From the NCBI RefSeq assembly GCF_051991245.1, contig NC_135431.1:1-64000 (forward strand): a DNA stretch of 64,000 nt. The letters are read 5' to 3'. The position numbers were made by a program, and so were the translations under genes. This DNA is from Festucalex cinctus (Eukaryota > Chordata > Actinopteri > Syngnathiformes > Syngnathidae). This document shows, one piece after another, positions 50,408 to 62,200 of this stretch (within the stretch, counting starts at the first letter, position 1; every line of letters starts with the position of its first letter). The notes beneath the pieces are model-generated. The model was given only the letters and a program-made list of their open reading frames with translations. It had not been told where the DNA came from and did no database searches.

Positions 50408-51861
50408 GATGATGGTCCAGGAAGTGGCGAGCGAGGCTAAAGCGACCGGCGGATGAGAAGAGACTTCCTGTGGGCTCCGGCGCCATCCGTAACGACACGC
50501 CTTGATCACGAGAGCGCAAGTGAAATCGTTGACGCTTGCACAAGCTGCGGCCGTTTGCTGACGATCCCACTGACAAGTCAAACGCAAGTTAACTTGATCT
50601 TTTTGAAACATTTCCGGCGGTGTCGAACTCCTGCTGCCAACAAATGCAAATGTTTTTCCGGACGATCGTGATGATTGATTTGCATTTGTGAACGCCAAGT
50701 CAGGAATTTGCGGGGGCGGGCAGCCCCCCCCCGCCGCTTTTAGAGCACTTTTATTTCCTCTCAATTTGCAAATAGCGTCTCTCGTCGTCTGTCTTCAAAC
50801 GTTTGACGTTATCCCGAATTGCATCGAACATATTGAAAGACGAATGTTGAGAGAAAACATACAAATCGCGTGTGGGGAAAGTTGACAAATCTCAAGTTGT
50901 TTCCAAATGACACAAGATGGTTGAAATCAGTCGGGAGTTCAAACTTGTCCCCTTTTTACAGCAGTCAGTCGCGTGAAAACGTGACTTTCAACTTCCCGGC
51001 GGTTTGGCCTGGCAACAGTTGCTCACGTGACCCGACGTCCCGTTTTGAAACAACTCGGACGCATCGGGACCGCAACCGTTTGGCCGCGTGGAGAACGTTT
51101 CAAGAGGAAGTCCCAATCAAATCTTGACGTCTCCAAGATGCGCCAGCCAAGAAAGCCGACGCGACATCGACTCTTTGACTGGCAGCCATTTTCAAAGAAG
51201 CAAGTCCATTCACTGCGGCTGTTTGACTGGATCGGGACTGATTTTGCAAGGCCAATGTTGGGTTCCACAGCTATTAAAACATGGAAGCCACCAAAAGAAA
51301 GATTCAAGTCTCTTCTTTCAACAGGGGAAAAACATTTTTTTTTTTCAATTTTGCAGCAATTAGCATGAAGACATTGCGAAGTTTCATCATGATTCACATT
51401 CCTGGTGAAAACAGTGTCAAAAAGAGCTTGTTGCAACATGGCCCCGCTTGATCGCTTATGCTGCTGCCACCTGCTGGCCATTTGAGCAATAACTACCATT
51501 TCGGAAACCCTTCATTGCAGGTGAGTTCTTGCATCCAAAAAAGACGTCTTTGGGACACTTGAAACATTGAAACAAGAAGATATTTATCGGTTTTTGGGAG
51601 CAAATGAGTGAAAGGGGCCAGATGGAAGGATTTTCTTCTCGTCGGCAGCAGCCCACGCTTTGCTTGCCTCCAGTTTAGCTTGCGTGCGTCCGCAAAATGT
51701 TCGCATCCATCGCCAAAGCGGGAGCGAGTCTTGTTCAAAGCGGCCGATTCAAGATGGCGTCCTGGCGCACGTCGGCGCTCCCGTCATGCCAAAGTCACGC
51801 GTGTGCGCGGAACGCGGTCGATGCGCTCAAACGGGCTTTCAACGTTTTTCTTACCGTACAT
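31994..51861 (-). CDS. efr3b: EFR3 homolog B, complete, 23 coding exons
   Basis: Plasma-membrane scaffold that recruits the PI4KA-TTC7-FAM126 complex to make PI4P. Coding exons (high to low): 51855-51861, 46259-46335, 45126-45253, 43771-43921, 42809-42930, 41635-41784, 41058-41192, 40611-40689, 39611-39746, 39375-39536, 38285-38396, 37141-37192, 36893-37065, 36169-36244, 35924-36085, 35672-35803, 34479-34546, 34275-34402, 33330-33421, 33186-33234, 32335-32441, 32205-32254, 31994-32099. They total 2454 nt, 817 residues, matching the human protein's length as I recall it. All introns are GT-AG and all phases agree. The start MYGLCGCCGALRPRYKRLVD has the N-terminal cysteine cluster (5, 7, 8) that is palmitoylated; the end is YEMKFPDLCVY. 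B rather than A is indicated by the SSGRQHYESLFALLGLLS and MCHSGYEDPDIRT segments. One unusual residue: HRYGSVCIAMEA where I expect HRYGYVC, at the exon 3/4 junction. Exon 1 lies in a CpG-rich segment. Confidence 0.97.
32587..32659. repeat. 9-bp minisatellite (AACATTTCC)n
   Basis: About eight perfect copies in an efr3b intron (between 32442 and 33185). Confidence 0.95.
34456..34480. repeat. (GGAC)n microsatellite containing a splice donor
   Basis: GACGGACGGACGGACGGACC on +. On the minus strand the donor of the efr3b exon 34479-34546 reads CCCAG/GTCCGTCCGTCC, so the 5' splice site is the first unit of the repeat. Confidence 0.85.
36300..36600 (+). repeat. Dispersed repeat family with CAGCAGCAGCCAAT core, copy in efr3b intron
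   Basis: Shares GACGTTTGAAAG, CCAGCAGCAGCCAATGGC and CACCAAAAGATGATG with 27290-27470 (same strand, POMC intron 1) and with 37540-37760 in inverse orientation. A further partial copy (TTTGGTAATGAATTGAATAC) is near 46865. Confidence 0.75.
36595..36670 (+). repeat. Fragment of a widespread teleost interspersed repeat
   Basis: CATCCATTTTGTTCACAAGG followed by GCTGGAGCCTATCTCAGCTG and GGGCAGTAGGTGG, the 5' part of the fuller copy at 44418-44765. Confidence 0.8.
37540..37760 (-). repeat. Dispersed repeat family with CAGCAGCAGCCAAT core, inverted copy
   Basis: Reverse-complement match of the 36300-36600 copy: GATGTCATCTTTTGGTG, CTATTGGCTGCTGCT and ATCCCCAAATGCGTTCAATT. Lies in a different efr3b intron (37193-38284). 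Confidence 0.75.
42585..42700 (-). repeat. Fragment of a widespread teleost interspersed repeat, inverse
   Basis: Contains GAGGGTGTACCCCGCC, GAAGCCAGCTGAGATAGGCT and CCTTGTGAGG, the reverse complement of the CCTATCTCAGCTGG element. Confidence 0.8.
44418..44765 (+). repeat. Widespread teleost interspersed repeat, most complete copy
   Basis: Runs from TCATCCATCCATTTTCTGAA through GGAGCCTATCCCAGCTGCC, CCAGCCAATCGCAGGGCAC, GCATGTCTTTGGAATGTGGG and GGGGAGAACATGCAAACTCC to GGATTCGAACTGAGC. I know this consensus as a common interspersed repeat in fish genomes but cannot assign its class by eye. Lies in an efr3b intron. Confidence 0.85.
49130..49310 (+). repeat. Dispersed repeat with CATGTTTTGGCCCTTCTA core, copy 1
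   Basis: TTCCATTTGTGCA, AGCACCCTCTTGTTTAGTGC and CATTTTCACAAAGCATG are shared with 54355-54550. Lies in efr3b intron 1. Confidence 0.7.
50371..50415. repeat. (GAT)n microsatellite
   Basis: GATGATGATG with occasional GGT units, in efr3b intron 1. Confidence 0.9.
51175..51575 (-). repeat. Dispersed ~450-bp repeat family, copy 3
   Basis: Inverse orientation: GACTGGCAGCCATTTTCAAA at the left, AAAGAGCTTGTTGCAACATG, GCTGCTGCCACCTGCTGGCC and GACGTCTTTGGGACACTTGA at the right. It lies in efr3b intron 1, just downstream of exon 1. Confidence 0.85.
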
Positions 51862-52130
51862 CGAGCGTGCCGCTGGAGAGCCGCCGCCGCCGCCGCTCGG
51901 ATTCGCTTTCAGCGGGTTCACTCACTCGCGCTTACACACGCGCGCGCTGCCGTGCCAACGACACGCGCGCACACACTTGGGGGGATTAATGGCTGCCTGC
52001 CTGCACGTGTGCTCGGAGCGAAAACGCATGCGAACAGACGCGCACGCTGGCCGATTGGCGCAGAGGCTGCGTCCATGCCATGAATCGACACACGCACACA
52101 TACGCAAAAGGGGGGCGGGTATTTGACGTC
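51855..52130 (-). promoter_or_regulatory. CpG-rich efr3b 5' end and putative promoter
   Basis: The short coding exon 1 (ATGTACG then GTAAGA) is preceded on the minus strand by GC-rich sequence with a CCG/CGG trinucleotide run (about 51880-51897) and many CpG dinucleotides as far as ~52130. No TATA box seen; it looks like a CpG-island promoter. The transcription start is not determinable by eye. Confidence 0.6.
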
Positions 52131-53221
52131 ACACGCCGGGATGACCTTGGAATTTCCCGTTTGTCTTCAGCAAAACAACAACAACAACAAAAGAGAGCGA
52201 ATATGGAAGCAGAGCACGCAATGCGATGCAGCGTGCACGTTGCAGATGGGGGGGGCGCTCTTAACATTAGGAGAGCGCATGAGAAAAGCTGCCGCCTACG
52301 CAATCTTCTTGCCTCACGACTGCCACAAATACTTCCCACCATTATCATGATGTTGAAATGTTTGAAAACTATTTAGAGACGCATTTACTCGCTTAGTTTT
52401 TAATTTGGCTGAACATGCCGATGACCCTGGAAACAACCTTTGTTATCATTTGTACACAAAGCAGTCGATACTTTATGCTTAAAATTCAAAGGAAACGGTT
52501 TTTTTTTTACGCTCTTTTGCCGCAAACGGATATCGGCTCGAAACATTGATTATCGGCCTCCTGGACTACTAATAATTGATATCGGACGGAGAAAACCATA
52601 TCGCACACTGACTGATCCACATTGCAGCCTTTGCAATTTGAAAAATGGCCTCCTATGACATCCCAACGTTGATATGAAGTCCATGAATTGTTCAGTCGTG
52701 GCTTAGTTTAAAACAAGCGACTTCTTTTCTTCACATGCTGCCTGGCTGGCCGGGAGTGACGATCACCTCAACCGACTGACGTCGACATTTCTTTGGCTGG
52801 GGTATTTCGTGGAACAAACGCATTCTTACGATTGGATTGGGACTTTTTTTTATTCATTTTCCAAACGTTGAGTTCGGTGCCTTCAATGACGTCAGCTCGA
52901 AGAGATGCAGTGTGATTAGAAAATGGAACCAAAACCACTTTTTTCTTGGAGGTGTAAAAGATTCACGCAATTTACAACCCTTCCAATGGGGAAAGATGAT
53001 TTGGGAGACAAATGATTTTACAGGCGTGCTACCACAATAAACTCCACTCGTAGTAGCTTTACTTGATTTTGGCTACTCCCAATGAGTTGCTCTTCAAATG
53101 GTGACTTGAATTGATCTTGATTCGATTTTCTCCAGCGAGAAGCAGGGTGTCAATTCAAAGAAATCGAGTACATTTCCACTCTTTGTCATGAACTCATTTG
53201 CTCCCCAAAATGTATAAATAA

Positions 53222-53680
53222 GTTCTGTTTTAAATGTTTTAAGTGTCCCAAAGACGTATTTATACGTTTTTCATGTTTGTTTTGTTTTCATGCAAGAGCA
53301 TACAGAAGGCTTCGATGCAGCCTTTCAACCACAAAGAACGGTTGAAGCAATGGTAGTTACTACACAAACGGCCAGCAGGTGGCAGCAGAGCATAACAGCT
53401 CAACCAGGGGCCTGTTGCAACAAGCTCTTTTTGACAGTGTTTTTACCAGGAATGTGAATATGGATGAAACTTTGCGATATTCTAATGCTAATCACAGCAA
53501 AACGCAAAGAGATAGAAATAGAAATAGACTTTTTTTTTTCCCTCTTTCTTTTGGTAGGTTCCATGTTTTTAGAGCAAAAAGACACAATATTGTGTGGGCC
53601 TTGCAAAATCAGTCCAAGTCCGGTCAAACAGCGAAAGGGGATTGCGTCACTCCAAATGGCTGCCAGTCAATCAGTTAAGA
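53222..53680 (+). repeat. Dispersed ~450-bp repeat family, copy 2
   Basis: Same order as copy 1: AAGTGTCCCAAAGACGTATT, CGGCCAGCAGGTGGCAGCAG, TTGCAACAAGCTCTTTTTGA, TTTTGGTAGGTTCCATG and AATGGCTGCCAGTCAATCAG. Lies upstream of efr3b. Confidence 0.85.
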
Positions 53681-53711
53681 TGCAAAAATGCACAAAGCAG
53701 CCGTAGAAGGC

Positions 53712-53713
53712 CA

Positions 53714-53761
<48 letters not shown>

Positions 53762-53865
53762 CGTGAACGCACGTGAACGCACGTGAACGCACGTGAACGC
53801 ACGTGAACGCACGTGAACGCACGCACGCACGTGAACGCACGCACGCACGTGAACGCACGCACGCT
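53712..53865. repeat. (CGCA)n array and (CGCACGTGAA)n decamer array
   Basis: Fourteen or more CACG tetramers followed by about six tandem CACGTGAACG decamers, then mixed units. Each decamer carries a CACGTG E-box palindrome. The frames on both strands are repeat artefacts. Confidence 0.93.
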
Positions 53866-54354
53866 TACCCTTGCCAACACGACGGTGGGGAAGCGTGCGA
53901 CAGTCCAGCGGCCGCCTCTGAGAGGCCGGCCCGTCGACGGTCACGGGCAAGGACATGACAGCCAAAGAAAAATACACAAGGATGCAAACTTGACTCCAAA
54001 TAATGCAAGAAAGCTCACGGCCGTGCCAACGTGCCAACGTCCCCCTCCAAGTCATTCCTATTTAGCGCATAGGCCGCATTAACGGGACAGATGAGTCCCA
54101 CAGCTTTGCTCTCTCCGTGTCAACGCTTTCCTCTGCGTCTCCTCGATCGACATGGCAACCGACACAACGGGCCTCTCTATCCAGCCCGAGTGTCACTCCG
54201 GACCAGGGACAGACAAAAGACCCACGGACGGCCGAAAGCATGGAGTCAGTGGGTTCGGCATTCAAAAGAGAAGGTGACTCACATACTCAGAATTCGGATA
54301 ATTGCGGCAATATCCTGAGGTCCAAACTCACACAATATATCGTCATGTCATTTG

Positions 54355-54550
54355 TGTTCAAAAAAAGTGGGCTTGATTTCCATTTGTGCACTTCTGGCAC
54401 CCTCTTTAGTGCAGTTTCATTTTCACAAGGCATGTTTTGGCCCTTCTAGGTTTCAAATCCACACTAATGGTCCACGTGATATGCTTGTGAATCGAGTCAC
54501 TATGTGTGGGAACTCGATGTGTTTGCATTAGCAAATAAGTGCCTCAATAT
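54355..54550 (+). repeat. Dispersed repeat with CATGTTTTGGCCCTTCTA core, copy 2
   Basis: TTTCCATTTGTGCACTTCTG, GGCACCCTCTTTAGTGC and TCATTTTCACAAGGCATG match the copy at 49130-49310. Confidence 0.7.
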
Positions 54551-57500
54551 TAAAGGTGGATCGATGATGTTCTGGAAAAGTGTTTGTCACGTTTCAAAAG
54601 CTGTGCATGCGGAAGACCGTCCGACCGGCTCTCCTGCTCGTCTAACGTCCGAGCTCATCTTCATCATCATCATCATCAGTGTCTGCAGCCAGCCTCGCTT
54701 CATCCGGATGTCCTCTTGCGGCTCTCAGCTCTTTTCAAAGTACGCCGTCAGCTCGGTGGAGCTCGACAACGATGAGTGGCCGAATCCGACGCTCGCTGAC
54801 CAACAATTTCACTTTTGCAAGGCCTGCCTGTGTTTGTTTTTGATGGCTTGAATGTCAATTGGGTGACTTGATGACACAATTGAAGAGAAGCACAAAAATA
54901 CATAAAAAAATGCTTGTTTGAGCAGCATAAGAGTGACCCGAATGGTCAAATTCTGACGTCATTTGAGCCTTCCATCCATCTGTTTTCTATCACACTGTCC
55001 CAGTTGACTTGTCGCTTCCAAACATATTTAGTCTTCAAACTAACATCCATGTTTGCGGAATGCGAGTCGAAGCCAGATAACAACACGGCAAGCCAGGTAT
55101 GTTCAGATTACCGCTTACCTGTCATGCTGGATGTCAGCCACAAGATGGCGCTGCACCGCCAGCGTCACAGAGGCGGGAAGAAGTCAGACACCCGGGCGCC
55201 TGGACTGACGCTTACGCCGGCTTAAACACTCAGGAAAACCGCGGGATGTCTCTTGGCCTGCGGAAGTCGTGGGAAAACCAAAATTAGCCGACTATGTAAA
55301 CAAGCTAACGCCAGTAAGAAAGTTACAATATATATGTGTATATGTCTATATGACATGTATGCTGTCGCTTACGCATGACGACACTGATGTGGTTGAAGTC
55401 TTCCGACAGAAATAGTGAACGAAAACTAGCTAGTACTGTATAGTAAACGTGTCGTTAGCTGTGTTTGGCTCGTCATTTTTTTGTTTGCGTTTCCACACTT
55501 TCGGTGTTTTCAAAGATATCTCCGTGTTGCTTTATCCGTTATAGACATGTGAACTACTGTTTACGATCAAATGTCATCGATAGACTGTCACTAACCAGCT
55601 AACCAACCACCATTATTAACTCAACTATCTCAAACACTGTCAACATTTACTACTTACCATTAAATGACAACGGAACCACGTGTAGCCGCCCTTCTTTTTC
55701 GAGAAGTTGGGCTTTCCACCAGCCAGGAAAATGAAAAATACTGCTAATAAAAACAAAAAACAAACAAAAGAGTGTGCAAGCGATCCAAGTGCACAGCTGT
55801 GTGAGTTGCTCACCGGTAAATGTGAGTCAGCCCACCACGACTTTGAGAGGAGCTCTTTTGAATACATGCACTTCACCTTCATTCATATGGACATCACACA
55901 TAAAAAAACAAAACAAAAACTTCTCGAACAAAATTCTCTCAAATCAATTCGAATCGCAGTATGAGTGAAACAGACGTAATGGCTCCATCATATTCGTTTT
56001 GTATTTGAATTAAAATGCCCAATTGTATCTGATTGCAGACCGCAGAACGGGACACTCCTCCCCCGGCAACGGAACACTCCGCCCCCTAAGCGGGACACTC
56101 CTCCCCCGCCAGGCTACGGTAGTCTTAAAGGACAAAAGGCAGAATAGCGACTTAATAAGGGAAAACCGAGTCTATGAATGGCCATGACAAACAAATCTTT
56201 ATTGCACAAATATTACAAACTTCACAAACGTAGCACATATGAAACAGTATATACAGTATATATTTTTTAACATTAGCCATATACGTTTTTTTCTTCATTT
56301 TGTCAATTTATTCTTTTACAGGTTTGTATTTTGTCTTTTCCATTTAATTGAGCATTTTTCATGATATTATTTTGCATTTTGTTTCTATTTTATTTTGATC
56401 TTTCTATTGTGTTATTTCAATGTATATTTTTGTCTCTCGAAATGAGTCAACAACATACAGGGAACATTAATACTGTATTCTCAATGATTCATCAAAGGAC
56501 CGGCAAGAAGGATGAGCGCCCTCTGGTGAGCCAAATAAAACAAAACACAAATGAAATAAATCTTCATTGAAAATGCCACAATTTTTATTCTTTGATTCTA
56601 AAAACAAGACCTAAAGAATCAAATAATGAATACGTCAATCAATTTGACAGCTCATCTTTACACTGGTGACAAAAAGTACAAACATGCAGATGAATATTTC
56701 AATCAATGAATCAGGATGAATACGTACTGACCTCAACCATTCAAGGAGTGCGCCATCTGCTGGGAACATGTGGTACGGCACCCATCCTACTCATTTCTAT
56801 TTGGATGTTTTTTGTTTTGTTTTGTGATTTTTTTTTAAGCCTTACACGTCATGGAACCTTTTTTTATTTTTTAAGAAAGCCATTCTGTTGTTTTTTGTTT
56901 TTTTGTTTGTTTTGTTTTTTAATTAAGAAAAAAAAAACGCAGAACAAAGCAGCCCACCGGCTTGGCCACTGGAGGGCAGCATTGCTCAAGATGAAGCGCC
57001 TTCTCTCTTTTTTTTGATCATTTCAAATGTCCTTAACAGCTGCTGAAAAGGTCACTCGGAGCACGACCATTAAGCGTGGACCCCAAACTGGATTTCGAAG
57101 AAATAATCCAACAGATTTTCAAACACTTTTGCAGTCAGGAAGCCAAAATGTCATTTGAATGAATAAATGAATACATAAATAAATACAGATCACATCGTAC
57201 AGCGCTCGCTTTTCTGAACCTGCAATATTTTTTTTGAAATATTGTCATTAATATTATTATAATATTGCTCAGTTGTATCGCTATTCAAAAGAAATATGTG
57301 TCAAAGTCTTTCTCACCGTGTGTGCGGTGATTGTTGGATGAAAAAAATGTGCCGAGTTGCAAGCAAACGACGCGTTGACGCACTCAGCAGAAATGTGACA
57401 CGGACGTGAACAAAAAACAAAACAAAAAAAACAACTTCCTCGGCCTCGGACCAGGCGGAAGGAAGGAAGGAAGGAAGGAAGGTCGGTGCTGACTGACAGG

Positions 57501-58398
57501 CAGCAAAGTCAATTTGATGTCATTTAAATTCAGCTTGACAGGCAGTCGTCCATTTGTTTGTATGTAGCGATTGGCCTCATTTTCACTTGGACTAAGTTGC
57601 AAGAATAAAAAAAATGTCAGGAGCCGTTTGACATGCTTGAGATTAGGGGATGCAAAGATAAAATGCATTTACTTGTAATCGTTATCTGCTGTGAAAACAA
57701 ACAAAACAAGTTGTGAAATTCTTCCTTTTGTTTGTCTTAATATTACAGTGCCCCCCAGTGGCCAAGTTGCACATATTTTTGACATCTACTTGCCCATCCA
57801 TTTGGATTCGCTGCGGGAAAGAAAAATGCGTCAAGGGCATTCCTTGTTCATTTGTTGGTGTCGTTTTGTGCCGAGTCGACTACTTGTCCTTTTGGCGGGA
57901 TTGGACAGAAAAGCCCCGCCCACCCAGCATCACATGATGTGCTGCTGACTTGCTTGCCTGTTTCCATTTTTGGAAGGTGGGAGGGACCAAGTCATCCCAT
58001 TGAAAGGCAAACAAACGTGATCCAGAGCCTCAGAGCAAAGTATCCATCAATAAAAATGATTTTTTTTTAATTATTATTTTTTAGATTTGAGATGATTCCG
58101 TTGGATATACTGCGTGGCTGTGTTCAATACATGTTATTGTAATATTATATTTCCCCAGTAGGGGGCGAACTCGCTTTATGTTACCAACAATGTTACCATG
58201 TGGGACGAACGAGAACAAGAGCACAAAATTGGAAAGTTTTTGGAACTCCAACTTGAGATGTGTCAAAAGTTATTGGGCCACTACGCAACAGATATGAAAT
58301 AATGAATCCATACGTTGAAATCAAACGTTTCCTCATGAAGCAAACAAAATCAAATCAATTAAACGCAGTGCACGTGACTTCAATTTTTCATTGTACAT

Positions 58399-58404
58399 TT
58401 TATT
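58399..58404 (-). terminator. Poly(A) signal of the NHS-like gene
   Basis: Minus strand reads GTAAATAAAATGTACAATG, 844 bp beyond the stop codon at 59248. It is the most plausible 3' end; the 59247-58400 stretch would be 3' UTR. Confidence 0.6.
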
Positions 58405-59247
58405 TACAAACACTACAGAACAATATATAACAAACAAACAGCTCGTGTGACTTTGGTAACCATGGCGACCACTAGCCGAAGTAGATCCGGTTTGAAAATA
58501 TCATCGAGCTGGTTTTGAGGAAAACCTTTTAAACAAACAAACAAACGGAACAGCACATGGAAGAAGAGTGCAAAATCTACCATTGGAAGTTTTTTTTTTT
58601 TTTTTTTGGTTTGTTTTCCCTGTAATTTCTCAGTCTACTGGAACGGAGACGGCTGATTGGACAACTTTTTTTCTTTTTTTTTTCTTGGGGAACAGGCATG
58701 TTTCAGCACAATCTTTTTTTTTTTGGAAACGCTTCAAACACGCATTTCAACTTCTCAAATGTGTCGGAAACATTTTGCTACACACAAAAACCCAAACAAA
58801 ACAAGCATCAACAAACAATGTTAAGTGTCTGTGCCTTTAAGAGGCGGGACTGAGTGACACCCGAGAGTCAACAGCTCCTGCATGAATGTGCTGGTGATGC
58901 AATTTGCTGGCTGGAAAGTACATCGGCAACAGTTGAAGCTCAAAATTTTGGCTAATGAAAAAAAAACAACCCCAAACGACCATGAGACAGTTCATGAGTG
59001 AAAAAATGTGGGTCACGTGAAGGTCAAGTGTCAACCTGTGCAACATTAAAACCAACCTCGATGCAAACGCTGGCAAAAAAAAAAAGAAGAAAAGATCCCG
59101 TTTTGTTCTCGGACGAACATGGGAATGTAAAAGGTGATGGTTTGCCTCCCGGATGCAATTTGACGACGACGACGACAACGACAAGGTTTGCTTGCTCATC
59201 AAAAGCGGTGACAGGAGAAGGTCACCCAAACGTTGGGAAGCCGCCAG

Positions 59248-62200
59248 TCAACGTCCGCCGTCACGGTCGGACAACGCGGCGCCGGCGTCCTCGCCGTCGC
59301 GCTCGCAGATGACGGTCATCGGGCTGCTGAGGATGCGCGAGCGAGCGTTGTACTTGCTGCTGGCGGCCGACGGGGGCGCTCGCGAGCGGCCGTACTTGAG
59401 GGCGGCGGGCGGCGACGACGACGACAGCGCCTCGTAGCGCCCGCGCTCGTCCGAGGACGCCGGCCGGCGCTGGCAGCGCGGGTCGGTGGAGCGCAGCATG
59501 TCGGCGGCGGACATGCGGAAGGCGCCGTCCGCGCGGCTGCCCTTCTTCAGCAGCAGCGCCTTGAAGTTGTCGCTGCTGGTGGACGACTTGCGCAGCGGGC
59601 GCTGGATGGAGCCCGACGGGCGCGGCGCGGGGGAGCCGCGGGGGGGCGTCGGGGGCGGCGACCCCGACCGGGGCTTGTCCTCCTCCGACTCTTTGCGACC
59701 CAGAACCTTCCGCTTGGACCTGCCCGCCGAAAGACCACCAGTCAGCCTCACAAAACAACAACAGCAGCATCAAAACGAATAGCAATGAAATCATCTGGAA
59801 GGCCATTTGTAATGTTTTTCCATCATTTGTTCCCAAATGTTTGTGAATTGGACGTTTGTGTTTTTGTGCTGCAAGAGAAACAAAACGTTTGCCACAAAGC
59901 TGCAGCAAATGCGGCGGCAGGGAGAGCAAAGAAACGCTTCATCTGCAGATGAGATGCCAGCCAGGGAGGGAGGGAGGAGGGAGGGGGCGTGTTTTGCAAA
60001 GTGGAACGTGCGGTCGGCCGGTCGGTCGGCTGGCGGTGGCCTACATTCAAGCCGTCGCTGGCTCCGCCCTTGCCTTACATTAGCACGCAGCGCAACATCT
60101 GAAGGCGTCACAAACAAACGGATGCGATCACGTTCCGGGTCACGCTTGTCACGTCACCTTTTCAACTGCTTGCGGACGTGCGTCAACAGGACGGACGGAC
60201 GATCTCCACTGCCATCCGGCCAGTTTTTTACATGTGCAAGGTTTCTATCGGTTTCCATTTTGAAGCAATTAGCATTCGAATATAGCCAACTCTCTTCATT
60301 ATTCACAAATCTATTTAGAATTGGGAGTAATTGAGCTTTTTTTTTTTTCCCAACATGTCCCTGGTTGATCTCTTATACTCTGCTGCCACCGTTTTTGTAT
60401 AACTACCATTTCTGCAAGCGTTCTTTTGCAGTTGAGAGGCTGCATCAAACAAAGTCTTCTGGATGCTCGAGCATAAAAAAATGTACAAATACGTCTTTGG
60501 GACACTTAAAACATAAAAAAAAAAAAACGTATTTATTATTTCATATTGCAATTGAGACTTTTTTTCAAAGTCCTCTTGCAGTTTTCAACAAGCACAAGAT
60601 GACATTTGTAAGGCAAATCTTTTTTGTTCTGAGAAGTGAAAAGAAAACAAAAAAATCCGAGCGCACAAACGAGATGGAAAAATCCTGAAAATCAAAATGC
60701 AAGCAGATGTTTGTTATTCATTTCCCATTTTTTCATTTGGCTTCGTCATTAGAAATTTGCTTCCCACAAAATTGCGTGCAGCATTTGTGAGGCGGAGGAA
60801 GGCGGAGCCGCTGCAGGCTGATCCGTCACGTGTCCGACGCCCAGATCGATGGTCATCATCGATCTGATCGATCGATGATGAGCATCGATCTGATCGATGA
60901 CCATCAAACCGCAGGGAGACAAAACGGAGCGCAAGTCGGCTGCGGTCTGCCGAGGCAAAACAAGGTGGCAGATTGACACCGCAGCAACTCAAGTGGCACC
61001 TTGACATACGAGTGGCCCAACTTGAGAGTTTTGCAAAATAAGACAATTTGTTGATGGCAAAAATGGAACTCAGCTCAGCATCAAAATCTTCCAATCGGCT
61101 TGGAGCACTTTTCAAGTTTGTTCCTCAAACTAATGGCGGACAAAAGCAATTTTGGCCCCCGACTGGTCGCCAGTCAATCGAGAGTGACGAGAAGACGGCA
61201 AACGCGACGGTGGCGCTCGTACCTGTGGATGGCGGCGAAGAGGTCCTCGGTGGTCCGGGTGGGCGTGACCATGGCGCCCGTCTCCGTCTCCGGGGTCCCG
61301 TCGGGCGACGTCTCGTCAAACACGTCACCTGCACGCACGCACGCATGACACGACCGGTCACGTCTCCCGCAGCGCTCGCAGACGTGCCGGCGACGCGTCG
61401 CTGCCGCCGGCTGTCAGCGCGCTCGCGTTACGTGCGAGCAGCGTCCGCTTCGTCCCTTAATCCCCTCCCCGCGATGCCGTGGAGCCCCTCCCCCCTCGGC
61501 TCCCAGCATCAAGAGCTTCTCCCCTCACACGCTGAAGCCGACAGAACACGAGAAGGAAGCGGATTTGAAAGAAAACAATCATTGGTTGAAATCCAATTCC
61601 GCAATGACGGCAAAACGTCAGCCGACAACAGCGACGCCAACTTTCCAGCCGATTGTGACATCACCTCGGTCACATGATGACGACGTCATCCGTCATGTGA
61701 CGAGTCACGAAATCATTCATTCATTCCGGCGGTATTTGTGAGTCGACAAGAAGGCATCTTGCGCCGAGCCCACTGGTTTGCACCCATCCGACCAATCACA
61801 GAGCCAAGAAGCAGTTGTGACCAAATCAGGAAGTGCCGAAACTAACGCTGCACTTGTTAGTGGGACTATTCCCAGTACAAAGCAGGAAGTGTGTATGGGA
61901 ACGCCCCCTTCAACTTGGACATCCACTTGCGAAGTCCACGGGGGGTCGACTTCACCGACGGACGGACGGACTACAAATGACGTCACTTGACCACAGACGG
62001 AGTATAAAACCAGATAGCTTTCTTCCTTCCTAAATATTGGACCTAACTTGACGTAACAACGTACGTGACTCCCTGCATGAAAGAAGGCAAGTTTGCTGGG
62101 GATCCAAATGAAATCCAAAACATTTTATCACTGTCCGCCATTTTGGTTGTGTACTTTCACCTCCAGTGCTTTTCAGGTGAGAACTGGGAAAAAGCACGTC

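Larger units (their letters stand above)
51862..58398. other. Intergenic region between efr3b and the NHS-like gene
   Basis: About 6.5 kb. Beyond the efr3b 5' CpG segment and the repeats listed separately I see a possible promoter-like patch at 55100-55260 (GC-rich, minus-strand GCGCCATCTTG YY1-type motif, ATGACAG/GTAAGC donor) and short direct repeats GGGACACTCCTCCCCCG at 56055-56110. No convincing gene can be assembled. Confidence 0.5.

Noticed and set aside
54504..54851. Plus-strand frame ending SVELDNDEWPNP...LFLMA with an upstream polypyrimidine/CAG
   Set aside because: No convincing splice partners, no recognisable domain, and part of it overlaps a dispersed repeat.
55640..55882. Minus-strand frame with a hydrophobic stretch followed by AGGKPNFSKKKGGYTWFRC and a GTAAGT donor
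   Set aside because: It looks somewhat exon-like, but I could not find partner exons or a known family, so I left it out of the feature list.
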